NCBI RefSeq assembly: GCF_015163665.1
Contig: NZ_JADEUG010000032.1
Location: 1-43,668 of the forward strand
Direction of reading: 5' to 3'
DNA from: Xenorhabdus sp. BG5
Lineage (GTDB): Bacteria; Pseudomonadota; Gammaproteobacteria; Enterobacterales; Enterobacteriaceae
Length of the DNA stretch: 43,668 nucleotides
A program made the translations under genes and the position numbers. The number at the start of each line of letters is the position of its first letter. Position 1 is the first letter of the stretch. This document shows positions 18,801 through 28,081 of the stretch, piece after piece. The notes below the pieces were generated by a model that saw only the letters and a list, made by a program, of their open reading frames with translations, did no database searches and had not been told where the DNA came from.

Positions 18801-19901
18801 TTAATACAACCAATCTTTACCCACTTGGTCTGCGGCCAAAATTGCGGCGTAAACGTGTTCTGGTGTCACAACAAATGGCATATTGTGAATGGTTTCACCC
18901 TCAGCACAACTTGCAATAGCGACTTGCATGATTTTTTGAGGCAGTTTCTCATTATCACGTAAGCCCAATTGCTCCAGTGTGACGGGTAGCCCGATCTGTA
19001 CACAGAAATCGAGCACAGTTTCCAACTCCTCACTTGGGCTATTTTCTAAGATCAATTGTGTCAGAGTACCAAACGCAACTTTTTCGCCGTGATAGAGATG
19101 ATGACACTCTTCCAGCACGGTAAAACCATTGTGGATGGCGTGAGCTGCTGCTAATCCTGCACTTTCAAAACCAATGCCACTCAAGTAGGTATTGGCTTCG
19201 ACAATATTTTCAACGGCGGGTGTACTGACGCCTGCTTCTACCGCCAGTTTTGCTTTGTAACCTTCCGCCAGTAAGGTTTCATAACACAGTTTTGCCAATG
19301 CCAAACCTGTGGTAGATGTTGCACCGCCAGCCATGGTTGGTTTGTGGGCTGTACTGCTGGCGCGTGCCTCAAAATAGGTGGCGAGTGCATCCCCCATACC
19401 TGCGACAAGCAGGCGAACCGGTGCTTTAGCAATGATATTGGTATCCATTAGCACGATGTTTGGATTTTGTGGATAGAACAGGTAGCTGTCGAATTCACCG
19501 AGTTCAGTATAAAGAACAGAAAGGGCACTGGTCGGGGCATCTGTTGAAGCAAGAGTAGGAGAAATAATGACGGGTATTTTGGCTTCGTATGCAACCGCCT
19601 TGGCAGTATCAACCGTCTTTCCTCCCCCGATCCCGATGACAGCCTGACATTGTTGTTTCAACAAAATGGCAGATAAGCGATAGATCTCATTACGGCTGCA
19701 CTCGCCATTGAAAAGTTCGAAATGGCTAGTCACTTCGTGTTCTTCTAGACTCTGGTTGGCGGTATCCCCAATAAGGCTCATCACGAAATTATCAGCAATC
19801 ACGAAGACGTGGTCAGCAAGCATTTTGGTGTATCGACCAATATGAGATAACGCACCTGGCCCTTGGATATATTTGGATGGAGACTGGATCACTTTCAGCA
19901 T
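18801..19901 (-). CDS. gldA: Glycerol dehydrogenase
   Basis: 366 residues, a Zn-dependent, NAD-linked iron-containing-alcohol-dehydrogenase-fold enzyme. It oxidises glycerol to dihydroxyacetone. Seen: the NAD loop GIGGGKTVDTAKA, the substrate region SPTLASTDAPTSALSV, and metal-ligand segments AGMGDALAT and HAIHNGFTVLEECHHLYHGEKVAFGT. Length and sequence follow E. coli GldA. It stands alone on the minus strand; glpQ and glpT nearby also feed glycerol metabolism, but they are not in one operon. Confidence 0.96.
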   Translation of the reverse strand: MLKVIQSPSKYIQGPGALSHIGRYTKMLADHVFVIADNFVMSLIGDTANQSLEEHEVTSHFELFNGECSRNEIYRLSAILLKQQCQAVIGIGGGKTVDTAKAVAYEAKIPVIISPTLASTDAPTSALSVLYTELGEFDSYLFYPQNPNIVLMDTNIIAKAPVRLLVAGMGDALATYFEARASSTAHKPTMAGGATSTTGLALAKLCYETLLAEGYKAKLAVEAGVSTPAVENIVEANTYLSGIGFESAGLAAAHAIHNGFTVLEECHHLYHGEKVAFGTLTQLILENSPSEELETVLDFCVQIGLPVTLEQLGLRDNEKLPQKIMQVAIASCAEGETIHNMPFVVTPEHVYAAILAADQVGKDWLY

Positions 19902-20066
19902 AAGAAATATTCCTTCTTTACCGGAAACTAGGCATAGAGTGTCACAATACTGGCATAGGGCAAGTTACGAACTGCCCGTTCACACTATACGGCAAAATAT
20001 GCAGAGAAGTTATGAGCAAAAGCAGGAAATGAGTGATGTGAGGAGAAACACTGGCGGAACGACTGT

Positions 20067-20096
20067 CCCCCTGATTGATTCAGGGGGGATGTTTTT
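20067..20096. terminator. Hairpin between yhhQ and gldA
   Basis: Stem CCCCCTGA / TCAGGGGG with loop TTGAT, followed on the plus strand by GGATGTTTTT. It sits just beyond the yhhQ stop (minus strand). Its T-run faces the other direction, so its role is unclear. Confidence 0.4.
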
Positions 20097-20763
20097 AGTT
20101 GGCTTTGGCCAGGATTTTATCTTTCGTTTGCGCGAAAAAGTATTTCAGGATTAAGTTCAACAGAATGCCATAAGCGGGCAGGAAGAACAGCATGCAGATA
20201 AACAGCTTGAAGGCATAATCCACTAACGCAATTTCTACCCAGTGGGTTGCCATAAATGCATCCGTGCTGCGGTAAAACGCGATAAAGAAAAAGGCCAGTG
20301 TATCGAGCATATTACCGAAAAACATGGCGGCAGCTGGCGCTATCCACCAGCGGCTTTTTTGGCGAAGACGATTGAAAACCCCAACATCCAATATTTGGCC
20401 GAGTACATAGGCCATAAAGCTAGCTGCGGCAATGCGAGCGACAAACACGTTAAAGGTTCCCAATGTCCCGAATTCCTGCCAGGTTCCTTGAAAAAACAGA
20501 GCTGAAATTAGGTAAGAGATCAGCAACGCGGGTAGCATAACGGAAATAATGATCCGACGAGCCAATGGCGCACCATAAATACGCACAGTCAGGTCAGTCG
20601 CCAAAAAGATAAAGGGAAATGTAAATGCTCCCCAAGTGGTATGAAAACCAAAAATGGAGACGGGTAATTGCACCAGATAGTTACTGGAAGTAATGATCAA
20701 AATGTGAAAAAGCGACAGCCAGATCAATGCCGAAGCCCGCTGTTGCGCAGTTAATTGCAGCAT
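20095..20763 (-). CDS. yhhQ: Queuosine precursor transporter YhhQ (VUT family)
   Basis: A 222-residue integral membrane protein with about six hydrophobic helices, nearly the length of E. coli YhhQ (221). YhhQ imports 7-cyano-7-deazaguanine and related precursors used for the queuosine tRNA modification. Diagnostic segments: FHTTWGAFTFPFIFLATDLTVRIYG and FMAYVLGQILDVGVFNRLR. It is divergent from tusA across 171 bp, the same neighbourhood as in E. coli. Confidence 0.95.
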   Translation of the reverse strand: MLQLTAQQRASALIWLSLFHILIITSSNYLVQLPVSIFGFHTTWGAFTFPFIFLATDLTVRIYGAPLARRIIISVMLPALLISYLISALFFQGTWQEFGTLGTFNVFVARIAAASFMAYVLGQILDVGVFNRLRQKSRWWIAPAAAMFFGNMLDTLAFFFIAFYRSTDAFMATHWVEIALVDYAFKLFICMLFFLPAYGILLNLILKYFFAQTKDKILAKAN

Positions 20764-20934
20764 ATTGTACCTTTTTGGTGGATGGGGTGAGGGAACCCAA
20801 CAAATTCAATCTACCTGAAGATCAGGCGGTGGGATCATACGTGTGTTGCGCAATAAAAGTAAAGTACGGCAGTTGACGATATTTTGTAATATAATCCACA
20901 GCCACACAGATTGTTTGAACCTACAGAGATTGTT

Positions 20935-21189
20935 ATGTCCGATGTTTTTGCCAACCCTGACAAGACGCTTGATACGTTGGGATTACGTTGCCCGGAGCCA
21001 GTAATGATGGTGCGCAAAGCTGTCCGCCATATGATTGTCGGTCAGACGTTGTTGGTCATTGCGGATGATCCGGCAACAACCCGCGATATTCCGGGGTTCT
21101 GTCGCTTTATGGATCATGCGTTGATCGCCCAAGAGACAGAGCAAACTCCTTATCGATATCTGCTCAGAAAAAGCGAAAATTCTGTTTAA
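20935..21189 (+). CDS. tusA: Sulfurtransferase TusA
   Basis: An 84-residue sulfur carrier that passes persulfide sulfur from IscS to TusBCD for 2-thiouridine formation on tRNA; it also supplies sulfur to molybdenum cofactor synthesis. The active cysteine is in [18 protein letters not shown], the TusA signature. The C-terminus [17 protein letters not shown] is conserved. The ATG giving [11 protein letters not shown] is chosen because homologues begin here; in-frame sequence upstream is not conserved. Confidence 0.95.
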   Translation: MSDVFANPDKTLDTLGLRCPEPVMMVRKAVRHMIVGQTLLVIADDPATTRDIPGFCRFMDHALIAQETEQTPYRYLLRKSENSV

Positions 21190-21326
21190 TTGAGAAAAGT
21201 CCATATAATAACTGGCATAAAATAAGCACAAGTGCTAGGTTTTAAACATGGCATTTGGTCAACTATCACCTCGCTGGATGCCATATTTTCTTTTCCCTTA
21301 ATAGCAACCTTTTGTAATTAATTATT

Positions 21327-21369
21327 TTGAAAAGGTGCATAGTAATAGTATTAACATGCACCTTTTCAA
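21327..21369. terminator. Bidirectional terminator between tusA and zntA
   Basis: Perfect 14-bp stem TTGAAAAGGTGCAT / ATGCACCTTTTCAA with a 15-base loop, between two convergent genes. The A/T-rich stem ends give T-runs on both strands. Confidence 0.6.
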
Positions 21370-21437
21370 TTTGTTATTTACCTTTGCCACTTTTCTATCC
21401 ATCTGTTTGTGGCAATGTAGGTTGAATATTCCGTGTA

Positions 21438-23792
21438 TTATTTCTGTGGTTTGCTCCTAAGTAGCCGAACAGCGTTTGCTGTTACCAAAGCCGTGGCTCC
21501 TGAATCGGCCAGAACGGCCATCCATAGTCCGGTAATACCCAATAGGCTCGTAATAAGAAATATCGCCTTTAATCCTAACGCAATGGTGATATTTTGACGG
21601 ATGTTATAATGGGTTGTTCGGGACAAGGCGATAATTTCAGGTAAACCCGTCAACCGGTTATGTGTCAGGGCGGCATCAGCTGTTTCCAGTGCAACATCAG
21701 TACCGCTGCCCATAGCAACACCGATAGTGGCCGCTTTCATGGCTGGCGCATCGTTGATGCCATCACCAACCATCATGGTGCGGTGTTTTTGGTTCAATTC
21801 AATGACCGCTTTCACTTTATCTTCAGGCAACAACCCGGCGCGATAATCAATGCCCAGTCGATTCGCAATAGCTGCCGCGGCACGGGGATTATCTCCAGTC
21901 AGCATGACTGCATCGACACCTTGTTTTTTCAGAATACGGATAGTCTCTATGGCATCCTGACGCAAGGTGTCTTGCATTGCTATTAACCCCATAAGTTGCC
22001 CATTTTGAATGACAGCAACGGCTGTTTTTCCATCGTCTTCCAGCTCAGTGACTCTCTGTTTCCATTGTTCGGACAAGGTGTTTTCCGGCAATCTTCCGGG
22101 GGCTGCGACGAGAATTTTTTGCCCCGATAATTGCCCTTCAACCCCTATACCAGCCAGCGCCTTGCGCTGTTCTGCTTCAACAATTGCCACACCGCTGTTT
22201 TCTGCGGCATTCAGGATAGCTTTTGCCAGTGGGTGATGGGAGCCACTCTCTACAGCACCCGCCAGTGCCAGTAAGGTTTCTGCACTGATGTTTTCCACCG
22301 GTTCAATTTCAGTAACCTGGGGTTTGCCTTCGGTCAAGGTTCCGGTTTTATCCAGTGCGATGGTGCGCACTGAACCAAGTTGCTCCAAGGCCGCTCCACC
22401 TTTGATGAGGGAACCCCGACGGGTTGCTGCGGCCAGCGCGGAAGTAATGGCGGCGGGCGTCGAGATGACCAATGCGCAAGGGCAACCAATTAACAGCAGA
22501 GTCAGGCCTCGGTAGATCCAGGTTTCCCATGAGCCAGCAAAAAACAGGGGCGGGATTACTACCACCAGGGCTGAGAACAAGATAATCAGCGGGGTGTAGA
22601 CACGACTGAAACGGTCGATAAAGCGCTCAATTGGCGCACGACGCTCTTCCGCTTCTTCAATCAGTTGCAGAATGCGGTCAATGGCGTTGTGACCAGGTTC
22701 AGAGATCACCTTCATCTGTACGGCACTATCAACAGAAAGGCAACCCGCGGCGACTTTTTCTCCTTGCTGCCGTTCAACCGGAACTGATTCACCGGTTAGG
22801 GCACTTTCATCGAAACTGGCAAAGGGACTGAGCAGTTCGGCATCGGTAGGTAAGCGCGCACCGGGGGCGATTTCGATGATATCCCCTGGACGCAGATCCG
22901 CCGCTGGCACGGTTTTCTTTTTTCCATCCTTAATAAGTAGGGCTTGTTCAGGAACTAATGCCATCAAGGCACTGACGCCACGACGTGCGCGTCCGGCGGC
23001 ATAGGATTCCAGTATTTCCCCCAACTTGAACAGGAGAATAACCATTGCCGCTTCTGCGGTAGCATCAATAAACAAGGCACCGATGGCAGCGACACTCATC
23101 AACGTTTCAATGGCGAAAGGTGTGCCAGAACGGATCAGTTTGACGGCCTTAGTCGCTACCGGATATAACCCAATGAGTGTAGTGATGATGAAAGCAATCT
23201 GCCCTACGGGGGCATTCGCTTTTGATATTCCCCAACTGACGAACATCAAGGCGGCCAGAATCAAAATAGGGGAGAAAGTTTTCCAGTGACTGACTGCCGG
23301 AGGCAATTTAGATGCCGAATTTGCCTCTTTGATGGCAAAGCCGGCCTGTTTTACTGCTTGTTCAACGGCAGCACGGATATCAATATCAGCATCGACCACC
23401 AGTTTCTCTGTTGTAAACAGGACCTTGACCTGTCTGACTTCTGACAGTTTTTTGACCGCATTTTCGATCTTGCCTGCACAGCTTGGGCAATCCATGCCTT
23501 GGATAGTCCAATTAAAACGCTGTCTCGCGGTTAATTCGGCGAGAGCGTTATCCTGCATGGTATGTGCATGATCGTTTGAACAGTGTGCACCATTATGTTC
23601 ATGGGAGTGCACTGCGCCAGTAGAACAAGAAGAAGAGTTATGGTTTGGCGTGGGAGAATGATGCAAATGTTCGTGGCTGTGATCGTGATGTGAATGCCCA
23701 CTTACATTATTGGCGATATTCTGATGTTCATCTTTTTGCAAAGATAGAGAATTGTGCTGTGATTGCTTATGTTTTTTAGTCGTGGATAACAT
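21438..23792 (-). CDS. zntA: Zn(II)/Cd(II)/Pb(II)-exporting P-type ATPase
   Basis: 784 residues, a P1B-type metal ATPase that pumps zinc, cadmium and lead out across the inner membrane. The N-terminal ~80 residues are a His/Cys-rich tail (many HSH, HEH, CSND-type clusters), longer than in E. coli ZntA. A heavy-metal-associated domain with GMDCPSCAGK follows. The membrane CPC motif is in IGCPCALVIS, the phosphorylation site in ALDKTGTLTEGK, and the hinge in MVGDGINDAPA. A ZntR-type promoter with a 20-bp spacer lies upstream, so zinc-responsive induction is expected. zntR itself is not in the window. Confidence 0.97.
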   Translation of the reverse strand: MLSTTKKHKQSQHNSLSLQKDEHQNIANNVSGHSHHDHSHEHLHHSPTPNHNSSSCSTGAVHSHEHNGAHCSNDHAHTMQDNALAELTARQRFNWTIQGMDCPSCAGKIENAVKKLSEVRQVKVLFTTEKLVVDADIDIRAAVEQAVKQAGFAIKEANSASKLPPAVSHWKTFSPILILAALMFVSWGISKANAPVGQIAFIITTLIGLYPVATKAVKLIRSGTPFAIETLMSVAAIGALFIDATAEAAMVILLFKLGEILESYAAGRARRGVSALMALVPEQALLIKDGKKKTVPAADLRPGDIIEIAPGARLPTDAELLSPFASFDESALTGESVPVERQQGEKVAAGCLSVDSAVQMKVISEPGHNAIDRILQLIEEAEERRAPIERFIDRFSRVYTPLIILFSALVVVIPPLFFAGSWETWIYRGLTLLLIGCPCALVISTPAAITSALAAATRRGSLIKGGAALEQLGSVRTIALDKTGTLTEGKPQVTEIEPVENISAETLLALAGAVESGSHHPLAKAILNAAENSGVAIVEAEQRKALAGIGVEGQLSGQKILVAAPGRLPENTLSEQWKQRVTELEDDGKTAVAVIQNGQLMGLIAMQDTLRQDAIETIRILKKQGVDAVMLTGDNPRAAAAIANRLGIDYRAGLLPEDKVKAVIELNQKHRTMMVGDGINDAPAMKAATIGVAMGSGTDVALETADAALTHNRLTGLPEIIALSRTTHYNIRQNITIALGLKAIFLITSLLGITGLWMAVLADSGATALVTANAVRLLRSKPQK

Positions 23793-23834
23793 AGGCGACC
23801 TCTTAAATAGAGTTAATTTTAATCATTAGCATTA

Positions 23835-23866
23835 ACTCTACACGTTGGAGTAAACTCCAGAGTCAA
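23835..23866 (-). promoter_or_regulatory. ZntR-regulated zntA promoter
   Basis: On the minus strand: -35 TTGACT, then a 20-bp spacer CTGGAGTTTACTCCAACGTG holding a GGAGT/ACTCC dyad, then -10 TAGAGT. The overlong spacer with a central dyad is the hallmark of MerR-family promoters, and the first half matches the known E. coli zntA promoter. It lies about 45 bp before the gene. Confidence 0.85.
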
Positions 23867-23983
23867 ATCCAATAAGAGGAATTCTTTTGATGATTTGTGC
23901 TAATTAAAATAGGTTCTCACCATCAATGTCCTTCCTCTTGATGTTGTTAGCTTTTCGAACCCTTGGTTAGTAAGGGCAAACTA

Positions 23984-24610
23984 TCATAGGTAGAGTGAAC
24001 GAATAATCAAAAAATGCCCAATAAAACCACAGGTAGCAACCATCGCTTTTGACAATTTAAAAGGGAAGCGATACTGAGCAATGATATTGATACTGTGTGC
24101 GAGGAGTAGCAGGATAGCGCCAGCGACGACAGAAAATCGGCTATCATTGCTAAGCGAAAAATATTGTTCTCCGGCAATCCAAGCCATCAGTAGTGCCATA
24201 ACGAAACTATCTACCACTCGCCAGCGCATATTATCCAGACGATTCCAGACTGTCAGCATGACCACAATACCAACGACTAGCAAGATCAAAGGCAGCGGGA
24301 AGAAGAGACTGAAATCCATATGTAAGGCAAAGCTGATGGTGTATAACAGGTAACTCAGGAACAGTGCGATGAATGAGAAGAGTAAATACTTACCAGGGAA
24401 CATGCGAAGCGCATCAGAGAGCAAGGTAGTAAGAAGGCCCGCAATGATAAGGTAACCTGAAACCTCAAGATTGGGCGCCTGGCAGGCCCATAATAATAGA
24501 AGCAACATCGTGACGGGACGGAAAACCCATTGCTGCCAGTTGGTGCCACGATAGGCGGCATCAATATATAACCACCCGGAGAAAAACACAGCGAGAAATG
24601 GCCAACTCAT
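23984..24610 (-). CDS. yhhN: YhhN/TMEM86 family membrane protein
   Basis: A 208-residue integral membrane protein with about eight hydrophobic helices, the same length as E. coli YhhN. The family includes mammalian TMEM86B lysoplasmalogenase; the bacterial role is not firmly known. The ATG giving MSWPFLAVFFSGWLYIDAAY is chosen because AAGGAAAGG lies just upstream. It follows yhhL on the same strand as in E. coli; the small gene yhhM that separates them in E. coli is not seen. Confidence 0.9.
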   Translation of the reverse strand: MSWPFLAVFFSGWLYIDAAYRGTNWQQWVFRPVTMLLLLLWACQAPNLEVSGYLIIAGLLTTLLSDALRMFPGKYLLFSFIALFLSYLLYTISFALHMDFSLFFPLPLILLVVGIVVMLTVWNRLDNMRWRVVDSFVMALLMAWIAGEQYFSLSNDSRFSVVAGAILLLLAHSINIIAQYRFPFKLSKAMVATCGFIGHFLIIRSLYL

Positions 24611-24753
24611 ATTTTTCCTTTCCTTAAAGTTCAACGCCTGTTTTGTCAGGCAATTTTATTTATGACGGGGTTGGTACGGAGAATATCTTGATTTATCGAC
24701 ATTGATTCGTTATTAACGAACGAGTAACGTTTTATTATCAAAAACAAAGAACG

Positions 24754-24784
24754 TCAATGAGTAATTACGCGAATTACTCATTGA
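24754..24784 (-). terminator. Hairpin after yhhL
   Basis: Perfect 13-bp arms TCAATGAGTAATT / AATTACTCATTGA around ACGCG, 59 bp after the yhhL stop. Weak T-run (GTTCTTTGTTTTT) further on. Possible terminator or operator for yhhN. Confidence 0.45.
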
Positions 24785-24842
24785 TGATATTTGCTTTGTT
24801 TCCAATCGGAAGAAAACAGGATGAACCACTGGATAGAGGAGG

Positions 24843-25124
24843 TTATTTTTTCTCCTGTTGTTTCTCTTTTAATTGTTTTTTCTGCCAGGCCAGTAATTCA
24901 AAGACGCCAAAAAAGAAGATCTTAGTCTGGAGAAAACTAGACAGCTTTTGATCTTTAGGCTGGGAGTTTTTCAGTAGCAGCAACTGAAAAGAGTGCATGA
25001 TTACCGTAAATACCATTGCAATATCCATGAAATATCTCAATGGCTTAGGGAATGGGTGAAACAAATTGAAGATCATGATACCCCACACTAAGATCATGAT
25101 CCCTCTTCCTAATTGAATAAACAT
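24843..25124 (-). CDS. yhhL: DUF1145 family small membrane protein YhhL
   Basis: 93 residues with two to three hydrophobic helices. It matches E. coli YhhL in pattern: LGRGIMILVWGIMIFNLFHP at the start, then PLRYFMDIAMVFTVIMHSFQ, and FFGVFELLAWQKKQLKEK at the end. Function unknown. The start chosen is ATG at 25124, with GGAG six bases upstream (ATG at 25127 is the alternative). In E. coli it is next to rsmD; here the IS-bounded dda island begins 23 bp upstream of its start, so its native promoter has probably been separated from it. Confidence 0.85.
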   Translation of the reverse strand: MFIQLGRGIMILVWGIMIFNLFHPFPKPLRYFMDIAMVFTVIMHSFQLLLLKNSQPKDQKLSSFLQTKIFFFGVFELLAWQKKQLKEKQQEKK

Positions 25125-25147
25125 CATTGACTCCAAAATCGTGTTTA

Positions 25148-25298
25148 GGGCGTGTTGACGTTTTGCGAGGGGTTATTAGACAGCATGATGATTTGGTATA
25201 ATATTTTTGCCAAAAAACAACCAAGCTTCATCACCACACCGCGAACTATATTAACAGATCTCTACTGGAATAAGCTATCTGCATTAATGCTAATGCAA
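25148..25298 (+). mobile_element. IS5-type insertion sequence remnant, left boundary of the dda island
   Basis: Begins with the terminal sequence GGGCGTGTTGACGTTTTGCG and runs ~145 bp, nearly identical to 34245-34392 read on the opposite strand. It encodes only the first residues of a transposase (PRTILTDLYWNKLSALM) before the similarity breaks off. The rest of the element is deleted. Confidence 0.88.
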
Positions 25299-25305
25299 CA
25301 GAGTC

Positions 25306-26223
25306 TTATTTTCTGCCAATTTGTCGGGCATCGTAGATAATCGACACTACCGATACTGTGACAATCGTGATTATCATCATAAATAACTTCGGACTAAACG
25401 GCGTACGCACATTAAACAGTTGGATCATAAACACGGCCAGCGGCGAAAGTGCCAGTACAGTGGAAACAGCCAATGGTGTTGCAAATTCAATTCCCTTTTG
25501 CAGAAAATAAATTGATGCACCCACACCTACCAATGCGATCAACAAGATTAAATAGATAATTTTGCTATTAACAACAACATTATTCTGTAGTAGCAATATT
25601 CCCAGACACACTATGATCAACAATGGAAAGCGTAGCGATAATAGTGCCGATGCGGGTACTTTGCTAACAGCGAAACGCTTAGAAATAATCACAGTAGCTG
25701 TAATGCTGATACTGCACAGAATGGCCATGGCAATTCCCATTATCATTTCACTGCGACTATAGAGTGTGTATACATCTCTGAACATCACTGTATACACGCA
25801 CATGGCAGCTGCTGTTATAAAGATCATCAGATGACAGCAACGTGTAACAAGGCTGATGGATTGACGAGTCAACAACAGGTAAGCCGTCATGCTAACAGGA
25901 CCTAATCCTTGTGTTAGCGTGACGGCGACAGAAGGTTCAAGGTACTTAACCGCCAGAAAATAAAACAGCCAATTGAACATCGAGACAATATTTAAGGCTA
26001 TCAACATACGCCATTGCGAAAACAGCTCAGCATAAGCTTTCCGTTGACGGAAAAAGCCGATTGTGGCGAATAGCACAGTGACAACCATAAAACTCAGGCT
26101 AACGATCAAAAAGATATTAACGCCGAACAACCAGATGTTCAGTAAAACACTTTGTGTTGAGGCAATGAAAATATACAGTAATGTAAAAAATACACCGGAT
26201 AAGTATCTACCTTGCTCTGTCAT
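25306..26223 (-). CDS. EamA/DMT-type exporter (ddaI position)
   Basis: A 305-residue membrane protein with about ten hydrophobic helices, as in EamA drug/metabolite transporters. It is the last gene of the dda-like operon, starting four bases after the amidotransferase stop, so it is probably the product exporter. The dapdiamide cluster of Pantoea also ends with an efflux gene (ddaI); I cannot confirm that the two belong to the same transporter family. Its stop is only a few bases from the left IS remnant, so the island boundary is tight. Confidence 0.8.
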   Translation of the reverse strand: MTEQGRYLSGVFFTLLYIFIASTQSVLLNIWLFGVNIFLIVSLSFMVVTVLFATIGFFRQRKAYAELFSQWRMLIALNIVSMFNWLFYFLAVKYLEPSVAVTLTQGLGPVSMTAYLLLTRQSISLVTRCCHLMIFITAAAMCVYTVMFRDVYTLYSRSEMIMGIAMAILCSISITATVIISKRFAVSKVPASALLSLRFPLLIIVCLGILLLQNNVVVNSKIIYLILLIALVGVGASIYFLQKGIEFATPLAVSTVLALSPLAVFMIQLFNVRTPFSPKLFMMIITIVTVSVVSIIYDARQIGRK

Positions 26224-26226
26224 TCA

Positions 26227-28056
26227 CTACTCCTGTCTATCAATAAACTGTTGGTGCCATTTTTCTAACATGTACATCGTCCACAATGCATAGCAGTTGT
26301 TGCCATCGAACTCTTTGACAAACTGACGCATCCGATCCGGATTAAAGTATCCACGTGATAATGCCTGCTCGCTGATCAGTGTATCGGCGATGGTTTTTTT
26401 CATTGACGATACCATCCATTGTTCAAGCGGTACTGCTAACTCCTGCTTTTTGCGATTAACAATATAATTGGGAAGATAGCGTTTCGCCAGACAGTGAAGA
26501 AGGTATTTTTCCTTGCCTAAATGGAGCTTAAAGCGTGTAGGCAAACGGCTAGCCAATGTCACCACTTGTTTGTCGAGGAAAGGAACTCGCACTTCAAGTG
26601 AATTGGCCATTGAAGCAATGTCAATCTTGACCAACTGCGCTTCCTGCATCCAATGGTTAAAGTCATACTCCATCGCTGCGGAGAGAGGATTTGCATGTCG
26701 TCTCAGCTCATCACCGTACCGATTGGCTTGTGCAGTACCGTTTTTTTCGAGCAAGTGTGACGCTATCTCATTACTGTATAGCTGCTGGCGCAGTTGACTG
26801 CTAACGCCATCAGTCAGTAGCGCCTGATAAAACTCAGGGAATGCCTCTTTCTGCCATACCTTGTTAAACAGATCGACCTTGCGGGGCAGATTGTACTCCG
26901 CCGGTAAGTTGGGGAAATTCGCTGCCAACGAATAACGGGCATACCCTCCGAACAGTTCATCCGCCCCATCGCCGCCCAGCACTACGGTTACATGACGACG
27001 CGCCATCTGATACATAAAGTGACTGGCAATCGAAGATGGAAAAGCAAAAGGCTCTCCGAAGTTTTTGTTCAGCGCGTGAGCTGCATCTAATGCAGCTTGT
27101 GGCGTAATAATGCAATCATGGTGATCTGTTCCAAGATCTTTAGCCAGACGCCGGGAGTAGTCCAACTCACTGAAAGCGGACTCATTGAAGCCGATAGCAA
27201 AAGTTTTCAGCGAGTGGTGTCCCTGTTTACATGCCATGGCAGTAATCAGGCTGGAATCCAGTCCGCCACTGAGCATCGTACCGATAGGAACTTCTGCCTT
27301 TAATCGTTTCTCGATAGCCTGATTCAGATACTCATCAATTTCATCAATCCACTGCTCCAGTGGTTTATCATCCTCTCTTGGCTGGTAGTCAACGTGCCAA
27401 TAGTTTTTCCGGCTCTCCTTCCCTTGGATAAAGCTGACACTGCCACCAGGAGGCACTTTGCTGATACCCTGAAAAATACAACGATCGCGTGGCACGACCC
27501 GAAAGCGCAGATAATAATCCAACGCCTCAAGGTCAATACGACGTGGAATGGTATTGCTCTTCAACAGTGAATTCAATTCGGATGAAAAACTGATTGTGTT
27601 GTCGTTCAGGGTATAAAACAGCGGTTTTTTGCCGGCGGGATCGCGTGCCAATAACAGTGAGTCATTGACGCGGTCATAAATAGCCAAAGCAAACATACCA
27701 TCCAAAGAGTGATAAAACTTCTCGCCGTCACGCTGGTACAGATTAACAATCACTTCTGCGTCGGAGTCGGTACTAAATTGAAATCCCTGTTTAATTAATT
27801 CCTGGCGCAATGAATGGTAGTTATAGACTTCACCGTTAAATACCAATACATATTGTCCGTTATTGCTGTAACAGGGTTGTGAACCGTTATCCAGTGCGAT
27901 GATTTTTAACCGCCGCATACCAATACTGACATGCCCATGATGATAAATTCCCACCTGATCTGGCCCACGATGCTCCAGCGCGTTTAACATGGATGTTAAT
28001 CGCTGAGGTTGTGCTGGTTGATTATTCAAGTGGATGACGCCTGCGATTCCACACAT
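26227..28056 (-). CDS. ddaH: Asparagine-synthetase-like amidotransferase (DdaH-like)
   Basis: 609 residues. The start is set at the ATG giving MCGIAGVIHL, because the second residue must be the catalytic cysteine of the glutaminase domain; AAAGGAAA precedes it. The N-terminal glutaminase has HRGPDQVG and VFNGEVYN. The C-terminal synthetase domain has the ATP PP-loop MLSGGLDSSLITAMA and the GGDGADELFGGY segment. In dapdiamide biosynthesis DdaH converts fumaroyl-Dap to fumaramoyl-Dap using ammonia from glutamine. Placement between the acyl-AMP ligase and the exporter matches that operon. A generic AsnB is the alternative, but context argues against it. Confidence 0.88.
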   Translation of the reverse strand: MCGIAGVIHLNNQPAQPQRLTSMLNALEHRGPDQVGIYHHGHVSIGMRRLKIIALDNGSQPCYSNNGQYVLVFNGEVYNYHSLRQELIKQGFQFSTDSDAEVIVNLYQRDGEKFYHSLDGMFALAIYDRVNDSLLLARDPAGKKPLFYTLNDNTISFSSELNSLLKSNTIPRRIDLEALDYYLRFRVVPRDRCIFQGISKVPPGGSVSFIQGKESRKNYWHVDYQPREDDKPLEQWIDEIDEYLNQAIEKRLKAEVPIGTMLSGGLDSSLITAMACKQGHHSLKTFAIGFNESAFSELDYSRRLAKDLGTDHHDCIITPQAALDAAHALNKNFGEPFAFPSSIASHFMYQMARRHVTVVLGGDGADELFGGYARYSLAANFPNLPAEYNLPRKVDLFNKVWQKEAFPEFYQALLTDGVSSQLRQQLYSNEIASHLLEKNGTAQANRYGDELRRHANPLSAAMEYDFNHWMQEAQLVKIDIASMANSLEVRVPFLDKQVVTLASRLPTRFKLHLGKEKYLLHCLAKRYLPNYIVNRKKQELAVPLEQWMVSSMKKTIADTLISEQALSRGYFNPDRMRQFVKEFDGNNCYALWTMYMLEKWHQQFIDRQE

Positions 28057-28081
28057 AAATTTCCTTTGTTTTCCCTGTGAA

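Noticed and set aside
25152-25340. A 62-residue plus-strand gene
   Set aside because: It is the translated start of an IS remnant running into unrelated DNA.
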